From positions 1,263,456-1,327,455 of the forward strand of contig JAIZOF010000001.1 of NCBI GenBank assembly GCA_020525365.1: a stretch of DNA of 64,000 nt. The letters are read 5' to 3'. The notes beneath the pieces were generated by a model. It worked only from the letters and a program-made list of their open reading frames with translations. It ran no database searches and was not told where the DNA came from. Origin of the DNA: Sulfurovum sp. GTDB taxonomy: Bacteria > Campylobacterota > Campylobacteria > Campylobacterales > Sulfurovaceae. The position numbers and the translations under genes are program-made. This document shows, in pieces, positions 36,899 through 44,793 of the stretch (the first letter of the stretch is position 1; every line of letters begins with the position of its first letter).

Positions 36899-38338
36899 AT
36901 GAAGAAAGAAACCCCTCAAATAGCTATTGTTGGTGGTGGAGTTTCTGGTGCAACCATGGCACTTCACTTTGGAAAAATGGGTATACCGTGTACCCTTTTT
37001 GAACAGGAGAGATATCTCATTTCAGGACCACCTTTTTGTCACCTGCATGCAGGTGGGAATCTCTACCGTGAAATCAGTGACATGCAATGCATCACACTGC
37101 TCAAGCAGTCTATTGACTTTATACGATATTACCCTTTTATTGTTGACTACCGCCCTACCGTCATTGCTATTCCCGTCGAAGACAAAGGAAGCCCTGAGGA
37201 TCTGCTGCCACGCCTAAAACTACTTACCCAAACATATAAAACACATATTGCCAAAGATGCTGCCAATGAAGTATTGGGTGCGCCCGAAACATATTATCGC
37301 ACTTACAGTCGAACAATGATGGAAAAACTGCGTCATGCAACAACAGTTACCAAACCAAAGACTTTTGATGAGTGGATCATTCCTGTTGCTAAACAAATTG
37401 ACTTTGAAAAAGTGAAGTTTCCTCTCATCTTAGTGCAAGAGTATGGGCTCAATCTCTTCAGGCTCTCTGCGGGACTCTCTTTGGCATTAAGCAAAATAGG
37501 CTCTGTAAACCTCATGCCAGAAACCCGCGTAACCAGTGTCAAACATCAACATAAAAAGTGGTATATTACTTTTAAACAGAATGGACACACCAAAACAGAG
37601 ACTTTCGACTACCTCATCAATGCTGCAGGCTTTAGGACTGGATATATTGATGACATGATTGGTGTCCCTTGCCAAAGTATGGTAGAGTTCAAGGCTGCAT
37701 ATGTTAGCAAATGGGAGAAGTGTTGTGATGCGCTTTGGCCAGAAATTATCTTCCATGGTGAACGTGGTACGCCACGTGGCATGGGGCAATTTACACCCTA
37801 TCCTGAGGGGTATTTCCAACTACACGGTATGACTAAAGAGATTACCCTTTACGAAGATGGATTGGTTACCAACACACCTTTTAGTTGTCAGCCACAGCTC
37901 AAACAGGACTTTATTGAAAAAATAGAGCGACAATGGCGTACCGAAGAGGTTGAAGAGCGTACGCATAATGCTATTGAACATTTGGCAAAATATATTCCAC
38001 ACTTTTCTAAAGCACAAGTTGGCTCCAAGCCACTCTTTGGTGCACAGCAAATCCCAGGAAGCGACCCAACCCTACGTGTGGCAGAAGTCTCCTTTCCTGC
38101 TGAGTATTATGCCCGTTGCGAGGTTGTTAAGGTCTCTTCAGTACTCGATATGGTTGATGCCATACATAAAAAACTACATACATTAGGGTTGGTCAATGAT
38201 GCACAAAAGGTAAGAAACTTGGAGCATCTCACACTGTTTGACGAAGAGACTTTGGCAACAAAAGCAGCACAAATTGCACAGGCTCGTCATTACCCTGTGG
38301 CACTTTCAAAACGTAATGTTACCCAGATTTCAACATAG
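36899..38338 (+). CDS. FAD-dependent oxidoreductase
   Basis: A 479-residue flavoprotein of the DAO/GR2 superfamily. The Rossmann FAD-binding motif IAIVGGGVSGATMALHFGKMG is at residues 8-28, followed by the acidic end of strand 2 (TLFEQ). A second FAD-contact region is TFDYLINAAGFRTGYIDDM (about residues 238-256). I cannot name the substrate; malate:quinone-oxidoreductase or amino-acid-oxidase-like roles are possible. No signal peptide or membrane segment is visible. It starts 9 bases after gph and is probably cotranscribed with it. The following DNA, from 38504 on, is disordered. Confidence 0.82.
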   Translation: MKKETPQIAIVGGGVSGATMALHFGKMGIPCTLFEQERYLISGPPFCHLHAGGNLYREISDMQCITLLKQSIDFIRYYPFIVDYRPTVIAIPVEDKGSPEDLLPRLKLLTQTYKTHIAKDAANEVLGAPETYYRTYSRTMMEKLRHATTVTKPKTFDEWIIPVAKQIDFEKVKFPLILVQEYGLNLFRLSAGLSLALSKIGSVNLMPETRVTSVKHQHKKWYITFKQNGHTKTETFDYLINAAGFRTGYIDDMIGVPCQSMVEFKAAYVSKWEKCCDALWPEIIFHGERGTPRGMGQFTPYPEGYFQLHGMTKEITLYEDGLVTNTPFSCQPQLKQDFIEKIERQWRTEEVEERTHNAIEHLAKYIPHFSKAQVGSKPLFGAQQIPGSDPTLRVAEVSFPAEYYARCEVVKVSSVLDMVDAIHKKLHTLGLVNDAQKVRNLEHLTLFDEETLATKAAQIAQARHYPVALSKRNVTQIST

Positions 38339-38413
38339 GATTCTTCAAATTCATCATTTTATATACCAAATACTATTATATGGTACAATACCATACATTT
38401 TGAGGGAACATTA

Positions 38414-38512
38414 ATGTATAGACTCTTTCTCTTTACTTTTCTTATACCAGTCGTACTCTTTTCTGCCGAATTCAAACGGCTTGGACTTAACAAAATAAGT
38501 GATACATTGTAA
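38414..38512 (+). pseudogene. Stub of a secreted protein cut off at the inverted duplication
   Basis: A 32-codon frame with a GAGGGA ribosome site and a convincing signal peptide (MYRLFLFTFLIPVVLFSA), then EFKRLGLNKISDTL and stop. The last three codons already lie inside the start of the inverted copy (from about 38504), so the gene has lost everything after its signal peptide. Nothing on the far side of the copy (after 40593) continues it on this strand. The gene family cannot be told. Confidence 0.6.
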
Positions 38513-38893
38513 ATGGTTCCACCAAACGGTGTGGTTTATTGCATAACAGTGCCTGTTCACCATTTTTTAGCCTTGGAGTGTTTCAAGCATGGGGATAGGG
38601 TTTGGTTGTGTTACACAGGTGTGTTTGCCTCAAGAAAGAGTGCATGTGCCTCTCTCTAGAAGTGCTCCATTGATGCTTTCATTGTCTAATCATACTGATT
38701 AAGTAGCGCACGCTTGACTATGGTGACCGATCCATCACAACCCAATTTCGTATTGTTTCAGCACTACAGATTTTCTACCAAGTTTTCAAGCATACTGTTG
38801 CAGCAGTAGCAAAGATCAGGAACACTGTCGATGAGTGTACCCCTCGTCAAGGTCAAAAAGATAGCTTGTTTGATGGGAATTGTTTTCTACATT
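38504..38893 (-). pseudogene. Truncated, frameshifted copy of gph
   Basis: Corresponds to the first ~130 codons of gph (36209-36610), inverted. The start region, GATGGGAATTG as complement, is near 38872-38890. The HAD motif I region is present but interrupted by indels, and the 3' half of the gene is missing because the copy ends at 38504. It is not expected to make a functional protein. Confidence 0.85.
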
Positions 38894-39080
38894 TTTCCTA
38901 TATAAAATGGTCTATTGGATGTAGGATTATACTAATTTTTGGGTGAAATGTCAATTGGCTAAGAGTATTTATGAAGATCTATTTTTCAAGCGTTTCCAAC
39001 ATAAAACCACTTTTTGGCAGTTAGTAATGATTGGGCCATTTGTCATACAGAGAGAATTTGGTAAAAATAGTAGATAAGAC

Positions 39081-39734
39081 AGGGTAGAAGGAATATTGTG
39101 TGCGGTGTCATATCTGTCAAAACAAAAACCCATAACTTTCCAAGGATGAAAACCAGCGTTACTCATTACCATTGTAAGCCCTGTGAGTATATTTTAAAGA
39201 ACCCTCATGTTATCAGACTATCAAAAACAAAAAATTACGCTATGATTTACATGAAAATAATGAGGGAGCTATTTGAGTATAGGGTTTACTTTCAGCGTTT
39301 TTTAGACTTTGTCATTCCTCTAGTCGGTAAGCCAAAAACGCAATTTGATTTTGGGTGTGGGAGAAGTATACTATTGTCCAATATGTTAAAATTTTATGCA
39401 TATTGACAGATGTGTATGACCCTACTCCATCATCCTAACACAGCATGGAATACTAAGCAATATGAACTTATTGTTTCAACAGAAGTTTTGAACATTTGCA
39501 TGACCCAGGAAGTATTTTGAGTTATTGGTTGAACGATTGGTGTCAAATGGATACTTAGCATTTCAGACACAGTTTCAATTCTAATGAAGTTGATGCATTT
39601 AAAAATGGTATTACCACAAAGACCCAACACATATTACCTTTTAGACGTAAAACTTTGAAGCATTGGTACAAAACATGGCTGTGGGTATACTAGTAGATAA
39701 CGGTAAGAATATGATTGTGCTTAAGAAGTATTAA
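39081..39734 (+). pseudogene. Frameshifted copy of the zinc-ribbon methyltransferase
   Basis: Damaged copy of the gene at 35364-36023. An open stretch at 39098-39406 still reads VTHYHCKPCEYIL, YFQRFLDFVIPLVGKPKTQFDFGCGRSI and LLSNMLKF, but the N-terminal Cys pairs and the second half are out of frame. The start codon region is altered (ATGGGTAAG has become a GGGTAG context), and the stop TAA is at 39732-39734. Confidence 0.9.
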
Positions 39735-39881
39735 GAGCTAGCCCCAAGATAGTTTACTATTAATATTGTCTACTTTTTCTGATGACTACTGTTGCTAAAC
39801 TTTATGATAATGATTTGATAAATAGTAGGATTGGATTATGGATAAACGTGCATAAATCTTGAGAAATTCTGTACTCAGTAT

Positions 39882-40432
39882 CTATATTTTTTACCACAAT
39901 TTCGCTTTCTATGTGTTAAATATTTCGTAAGACCTTATCTCCAAATACTCATCATAAAAAAGTATATCAAAAGAGGTTTTGGAATATGTTTAACTCCTTT
40001 GAGAAAATCGGGATTTGGAGCCTTTTCAATTCCTAGAATCTTCCATGTAGGTTCCTAAATAATAAAAGAGACCTTTTTAATGGTAGAAATTTGAGAAATG
40101 AGTAACTCTGTCAAGATAGTTTGTCATGATGTGACTAGATCATACTTTTATTGACTGGCATAAATGTTTCCAAGGTCAGCTGATAGGTGTTATGGGAAAT
40201 AATGTGCTTTTTGTAAAGTGCATCATGCAACATCAGAGATATCAACTGCATCGACATGAAAGTTTCTTTTTGCAAGAAAGAGTGTATGTCTATCACACCA
40301 CATGCAACATCAAGGGCTTCTGTCCCTGATGAAGCAGTATAGTAATCTACTAAGGAGAGCTTGGAGAACGCTCCTCGAGTAACTGTGGTTTTTGATGATA
40401 CTTTTTATTCCATTTTTGACGGTCTTTCACAT
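39882..40432 (-). pseudogene. Frameshifted copy of the TehB-like methyltransferase
   Basis: Damaged inverted copy of 34637-35215. The ATG equivalent is at 40430-40432 and the stop region at 39882-39884. Recognisable nucleotide blocks include the SAM-motif region around 40260-40330. Several single-base indels break the frame; no long open frame remains. Confidence 0.88.
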
Positions 40433-40436
40433 TTTT

Positions 40437-40916
40437 TTACCTTAATGAAGTTTTGTCGAAGCATATTGTAGAATATTTCCAAAAGAGGGAGAGAGAGTCT
40501 TCTCTCTCTGCTTTTACCCCACATTGGTTCAGGGAAAAACTATCTTCTTTAAAACGTGCATGATATGCCAATGCACATGTGGGTACATAGTTAAAAACTG
40601 TATTGAGAAATCCTTTTAATGTACTATTTTTTAGTTTGACGTAATAAAAATTTTTTTTCATACGTTGTTGTGTTGCTTCATCTTTGATGATAACCGTTAA
40701 TGCACAAGTATCTGCCAAATTTTCAATCACATCTTCTATTGTTAGTTGACTATCAATAGTGACTGAAAAAAGTTTATTGGAGCAACTGCTAGCTGATGCC
40801 ACATTCATAAAACCTAATATAAAAATATATATTATGGCAAATCTTATTTCTTTAAATTTTATATTTTTCATTCTAAAACTAAACTTATCAAATGTAAATT
40901 CTTTTGTTATGTACAT
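40437..40916 (-). pseudogene. Chimeric ORF: secretin-like N-terminus joined to HIT remnant
   Basis: An open frame of 159 codons. The first ~105 residues look like a secreted protein. From Met17 there is a signal peptide (IRFAIIYIFILGFMNVASA), then a secretin/MshL-type N-domain: FSVTIDSQLTIEDVIENLA, ALTVIIKDEATQQRMKKNF and KNSTLKGFLNTV. From NYVPTCALAYHARFKEDSF onward the residues are a mutated version of the HIT protein (NYVPHVHWHIMARFKEDSF in the intact gene). The switch is at about 40593, the edge of the inverted copy. The secretin-like gene is therefore cut off after its N-domain, and the HIT triad is destroyed. Confidence 0.75.
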
Positions 40917-41039
40917 CTTTTAAATCTCGCATATTTATGAATTTATCTTTATATTTTATTAAAACCTTTTTTGTATTTAGATATTAATTTATCAATTTCT
41001 TGATTATTCTCTAGCTTCCATCAGGTAATCTATATAAGT

Positions 41040-42427
41040 TTTGTTTTGTTTTCAAAGGTAAATTTTCTTATTTGAATTAAATGAATATATTTTATCTGCA
41101 TCAAATAAAAAATAGATATGGAACATTGCATTTGAATAGGCAGGATTAATAAGAGAGCTTAATACATTGCTACTTGCACTGCAAATATCTATTCTTTTAA
41201 TTCCTTTGGAAATTTCAAAAGTTTTTATTTCCAAAAAATTTCTAACTCTGTTTCTCCCTCAACGAAAAGTATAAAATTGCTAAAAAGAGTTTCCAGCCTC
41301 ATTATCACTAAAAATATTCAAAAATCTACTATCTTCATAATGCTGATTCTACTTTTTGAACTCTAGTATTATCTTCCTGTTTTTAGGAAAAATGTAATAT
41401 CTGTTGGTTAGCTTTCCAAAAAGTTTTATCACTTCTTTTACAATATTGGGTGAATGTGCTGCAAATATTATATTTGATATGGTGTTTTGTATTTACCTTT
41501 CTTAGTCTCCTTTCGTTTTTATAAGTGTTGTATATATCATGTGCTTGTAAATAAGCCTTCATTTCGTTTAGGATGTAGTCCTACTTCTGGTTCATCTATA
41601 TATATCGTAGGATTAATACACCCTTCTCGTAAGAGAGATAAGTAACTCTAAAGCTATCTTTATAAATCTATAGGAGTTTGTACCCATCAGATTGCACTTC
41701 TAATGACTTCTCATCTATTAAAAATGTTTGTCCTTTTAATCCAGCTTTTATATAATTTTAAAACCTTTTCACGATAACTATAATTTCTATTGGTTTGGGT
41801 GGCATGTTGAATTTTTCTATATAATTTTATAGCCACTGCCATCAGATGATAACTTATTATTGAAAAAAATTTGATAACATCATCTTATGTTTTAGTTTGT
41901 TGATGGATGTTCGACTTTAATCTACTAACAATAATCCACAGTTTATTCCAGTCATAACCAACATGTCTAGTTTCAATATCGAAAATGGGTACAGGTAGTT
42001 AATGATATTCAGTATATCTCTTTGCTTTTAGTAGACCATTTTGTGAATCATCAGAATTTACTTGTAGAGTCAATTCATGTTCACCTTATCTTTATCAAGG
42101 ATGAAAATATACCTATTCAAAAAAGTACATTGTAGATATGTTTAAAAAACTACTTTTACCTTTATTTGTTTCCAGATGTAACCATTTGCTTTATTCTTGA
42201 TGTATCATACACCATCGTAATAGTACCAAAACGTACTATAGTTAGGAATTTAGAGTAGGTGGTAATTCCTTTACCTTCCAGTTTGTTGTAAAAAATCAAT
42301 AAGTTTTAAAAGGTTTGATTTGCTCTGAATTGTTTCTTCCTACGATATGCCATCTTTAAAATCATCTATTATTAACTCAATAAAAAAAGATAGGAGATTT
42401 TTTAATTTTTATTGATTTGATACTCAT
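41040..42427 (-). pseudogene. Frameshifted AAA/OLD-type ATPase with TOPRIM-like end
   Basis: The minus strand shows a gene broken into short frames. It begins MSIKSIKIK at 42427, typical of RecF/OLD-type ATPases. It has a degenerate P-loop region GRNNS, a Walker B-like TIYIDEPEVGLHPKRNE near 41560-41615, and LFVEGETELEIF near 41230-41270, the start of an OLD-family TOPRIM domain. The last open part, 41052-41234, encodes residues after this motif. Intact relatives act as nucleases or anti-phage proteins; this copy cannot be read through. Note that indels here may be sequence errors. Confidence 0.7.
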
Positions 42428-42589
42428 TATTTATCTTTCAATAGTATTAAAACTACCATATACAAATAAATCCCCATGCTCTTGGCCTGTTTCTTGAAAT
42501 TCATTATAACCATTTTCTCCCATGCTATCATTCTATGCTATGACTATGCTTCTCCTTCCTTACAAAAACTAAACAGATAAAAATTGACA
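42428..42589 (-). other. Gap between broken ATPase and broken thiL
   Basis: No clear gene. One minus-strand frame upstream of the ATPase reads MGENGYNEFQETGQEHGD and ends just before 42430, which could be the tail of a further damaged gene. Nothing more can be supported. Confidence 0.3.
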
Positions 42590-43443
42590 ATTTATCTGAT
42601 TCTATCAATTTGCCTTTTACAAAACACACATCAAGACATAAAGTGGTGGCTTTTACAAGGAAAACGTTTATGGTTTTGTGCTACCTCTGCAAAAATGGTT
42701 ACTCCTGTACCAGTCTCTTTTAGCAATCTTTTCTACAACCTCCTCTTTGGGTGGATCAAATGCAACGAGCATCTCATACTCCTCTCCACTAAACCCTATA
42801 TTTTCATCAATACTCTAATACATGCATACCTTTTTATTGATATCGAGTAGTTTATTCGTATCACAATAAAGCCCTCCATCGGAATATCCATGCCACTGCG
42901 TAGATATCTCCCTGTTTCATAGATGAAATCTGCTCTTAATTGTGGCTCATAAACCGTGAACTCTCCGGATATCTTCTCGCCTCTGCAAAGTGCCTCAAGA
43001 TCATGCTTACTCCCCTAGTCTACCCGTATAGGCAAGTAGATCGCTCCACTTTAAGTCCTGTACGTAGTAATGGATGATCACTTTCTGAAATGAGGTGGAT
43101 AATCATGAAGCTTTTCAGATCCAATAGTATCGCCCCCAATAATCTCACAACCATACCTGAAGCTGTTTGATTTACACTTCCATTGTCAATCCCACTGGTA
43201 CTCATTTCAGGAGGAATAGAAACAGTCAACAGTGCAAATTTTAAGTGTGCATTCATTGCCACTCACATCAGAGATACGACCAACATTGCCTGCGTCCAAT
43301 CTGTGTCATGCCTCATCCATGACCGCCTAAAGTGTGTATCCTCAAAGAAGGCATCTGTACTATAGATTGTGTTGCTACCAAACAGCAGCATCATCTCCAA
43401 TATAGTGAGAGTGAACTTTATTGAAAAAGTTAGGATGTTTCAT
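42590..43443 (-). pseudogene. thiL: Frameshifted thiamine-monophosphate kinase
   Basis: ThiL phosphorylates thiamine monophosphate to the active diphosphate. Its parts are readable in different frames on the minus strand: YIGDDAA near 43400, STDAFFEDTHF near 43340-43375, MNAHLKFALLTVSIPPEMS near 43200-43262, GGDTIGSEKLHD near 43105-43140, DLEALCRGEKISGEF near 42950-42990 and SGEEYEMLVAFDPPKEEVVEKIA near 42725-42795. All belong to one gene in ThiL order, but at least five frame changes or stops separate them. The first ~15 codons of a normal ThiL also seem to be missing or altered. Confidence 0.85.
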
Positions 43444-43496
43444 TAAGAAATCCCTTTATTTTTTATAGGTATGGGATTATAGTTTAAAAATTTTAA

Positions 43497-43524
43497 TAGT
43501 AGATTGACATGTATCAATCTACTA
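43497..43524. promoter_or_regulatory. 11-bp perfect inverted repeat upstream of the 43593 gene
   Basis: TAGTAGATTGA (43497-43507) and TCAATCTACTA (43514-43524) flank CATGTA. It lies about 70 bases before the start codon of the next gene. A second perfect repeat, GGAGTA-AAA-TACTCC, is at 43548-43562. These could be operator sites or leader hairpins; no known regulator box is recognised. Confidence 0.5.
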
Positions 43525-43592
43525 ATTAATCCCTATTTAAGTATTTAGGAGTAAAATACTCCCAATTAAAACTAAATGTAAAAGGAACTATA

Positions 43593-44612
43593 ATGATGCA
43601 AGGTGTGCCACAACCAGCCTTCTATATTTTCAAATGTCAACAATCAGCACCTCCAGGTATGCCAAAACCGTCGAAATACTTCCAAGAAATTAAAGTACAA
43701 AATGATGACTTTGCCTATCCTAAAAAGGAGACTTGTTTTAAAATCAATGGGCTTGTGGTCACAGGGAAGGAATCGATATTGGAAATTGTAGAGAGACTTG
43801 GAACAGAGCTTCTCATTAAACCTGTACTCTCTTATCGTTCCAATCACTGCCTTATTATTGATGACAGCGACTTTATGCAACGTTTTGAACTGCTTGCTCC
43901 TTACGCGACCGATAACGACAAGACTTACTATAAATCACTTTATGTACAACACTATGCTTCAGAGAGTTCCAAGTTTAACCATGCATACATTGGTGATGCT
44001 ATTTTATTATTGGCACATAGAATGATAAGTAATGGCTCCAAAGACAAAGAGGCAATTCTTGCGGCCATCAACGATGAATATAATGGTCTTAATGCTTGTG
44101 AGTTTGAAAATAATGTATTTAAGGGAGAATCATATACTGAAACCATTGAAGCGTTGTATGCAATGTATGATCGTCCTGCACCTAACAAGCTTTTTCAAAA
44201 GATCAGTAAAAAACTCTCGCACAAAGTACGGGCAGCACATAGGGTTGAAACTATAAATGGTCTTGGGGTTGCGTTCTATCAAGGACATACTGTTGCACCA
44301 TCCAAGGAAGAGGTCTTTTCTGCTATTGAAGCAGCAGATGCTAATGTGGTACGCTTCTCAAGAGAAACGAGACTTTGTGGTCGTTTGCTTATTGGTAGAC
44401 AAAACAACCTTGCTTACCTTAAGGCTGCTACTACACTACTTGATGCACTCGACAGTGGTGCAGACGTACTCATTGTTGCAGATGAAAAAGATCTCAATAT
44501 GTTCAATCAATATTTTACAAGCATACAAAAATATATTGGCAGAGAAATTCCTTTGGCACTTCTCTCTTTTGATGCATTCAAATCTCTTTTACAAAAGAAG
44601 AAAGTAGTATAA
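43593..44612 (+). CDS. Protein with ferredoxin-like N-terminal motif, upstream of sdhABE
   Basis: A 339-residue protein. Residues 7-28 (PQPAFYIFKCQQSAPPGMPKP) match the opening of thioredoxin-like [2Fe-2S] ferredoxins (xxFxCxxxxPPGxPxxSC), but the second cysteine is replaced by Lys (PKPSK) and no further cluster ligands follow. The rest has two apparent domains: one around CFKINGLVVTGKESILEIVERLGTELL, and a C-terminal one (FYQGHTVAPSKEEVFSAIEAADANVVRFSRETRLCGRLLIGR... LDSGADVLIVADEKDLNMF). I recall similar Campylobacterota proteins next to succinate dehydrogenase genes, but I do not know their function. AAGGA precedes the ATG. Confidence 0.72.
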   Translation: MMQGVPQPAFYIFKCQQSAPPGMPKPSKYFQEIKVQNDDFAYPKKETCFKINGLVVTGKESILEIVERLGTELLIKPVLSYRSNHCLIIDDSDFMQRFELLAPYATDNDKTYYKSLYVQHYASESSKFNHAYIGDAILLLAHRMISNGSKDKEAILAAINDEYNGLNACEFENNVFKGESYTETIEALYAMYDRPAPNKLFQKISKKLSHKVRAAHRVETINGLGVAFYQGHTVAPSKEEVFSAIEAADANVVRFSRETRLCGRLLIGRQNNLAYLKAATTLLDALDSGADVLIVADEKDLNMFNQYFTSIQKYIGREIPLALLSFDAFKSLLQKKKVV

Positions 44613-44753
44613 AAAATCTCTTTTCCTCAACATATTAGGTTGAATTATCTAACCTATAAACTGTTATTCTGATTCTTTTTATGTTCTGCAATATTCGGTA
44701 ATTTTTGCCCTATTTTCCTATTTTTATTAATCATTTTAATATTAATGAAACGC

Positions 44754-44759
44754 TATAAT
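44754..44759 (+). promoter_or_regulatory. -10 box of the sdhABE operon
   Basis: TATAAT in the context CGCTATAATG, 35 bases before the sdhA ATG. The upstream 50 bases are T-rich with no clear -35 box, as in many Campylobacterota promoters. It lies in the 181-base gap 44613-44793. Confidence 0.5.
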
Positions 44760-44793
44760 GAAATCAAATTTGACATAAAAGGACCTAAGTATT

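Larger units (their letters stand above)
38504..40593 (-). repeat. Damaged inverted copy of 34472-36610
   Basis: Reverse-complement copy, about 50 bases shorter than the intact arm, with many substitutions and indels. Indels often change homopolymer length. The minus strand of the intact arm has C-A6-C-A5-T where this copy has C-A5-C-A6-T; a T5 run has become T4; an A6 run has become A4. The boundary on the left is at ACATTGTAAA (38504-38513) and on the right at ACATAGTTA (40585-40593). No transposase, terminal repeat or target-site duplication is visible at either edge. Confidence 0.9.

Noticed and set aside
36620-38503. Whole 34.4-40.6 kb region as a mobile genomic island
   Set aside because: The spacer genes (gph, FAD oxidoreductase) look like ordinary neighbours in composition and codon use; there is no integrase or att-like repeat.
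38414-38512. Type I toxin-like hydrophobic peptide
   Set aside because: The sequence has a cleavable signal peptide with a polar continuation and ends exactly in the rearranged DNA, so a truncated secreted gene is the simpler reading.
38504-40593. Insertion sequence or transposon as explanation for the copied segment
   Set aside because: No transposase fragment, no short terminal inverted repeats and no target-site duplication at either edge; the content is host genes only.
42584-43365. Plus-strand frames in the thiL region (88 and 60 codons)
   Set aside because: They are antisense to recognisable ThiL segments and arise from the indels; no family features.
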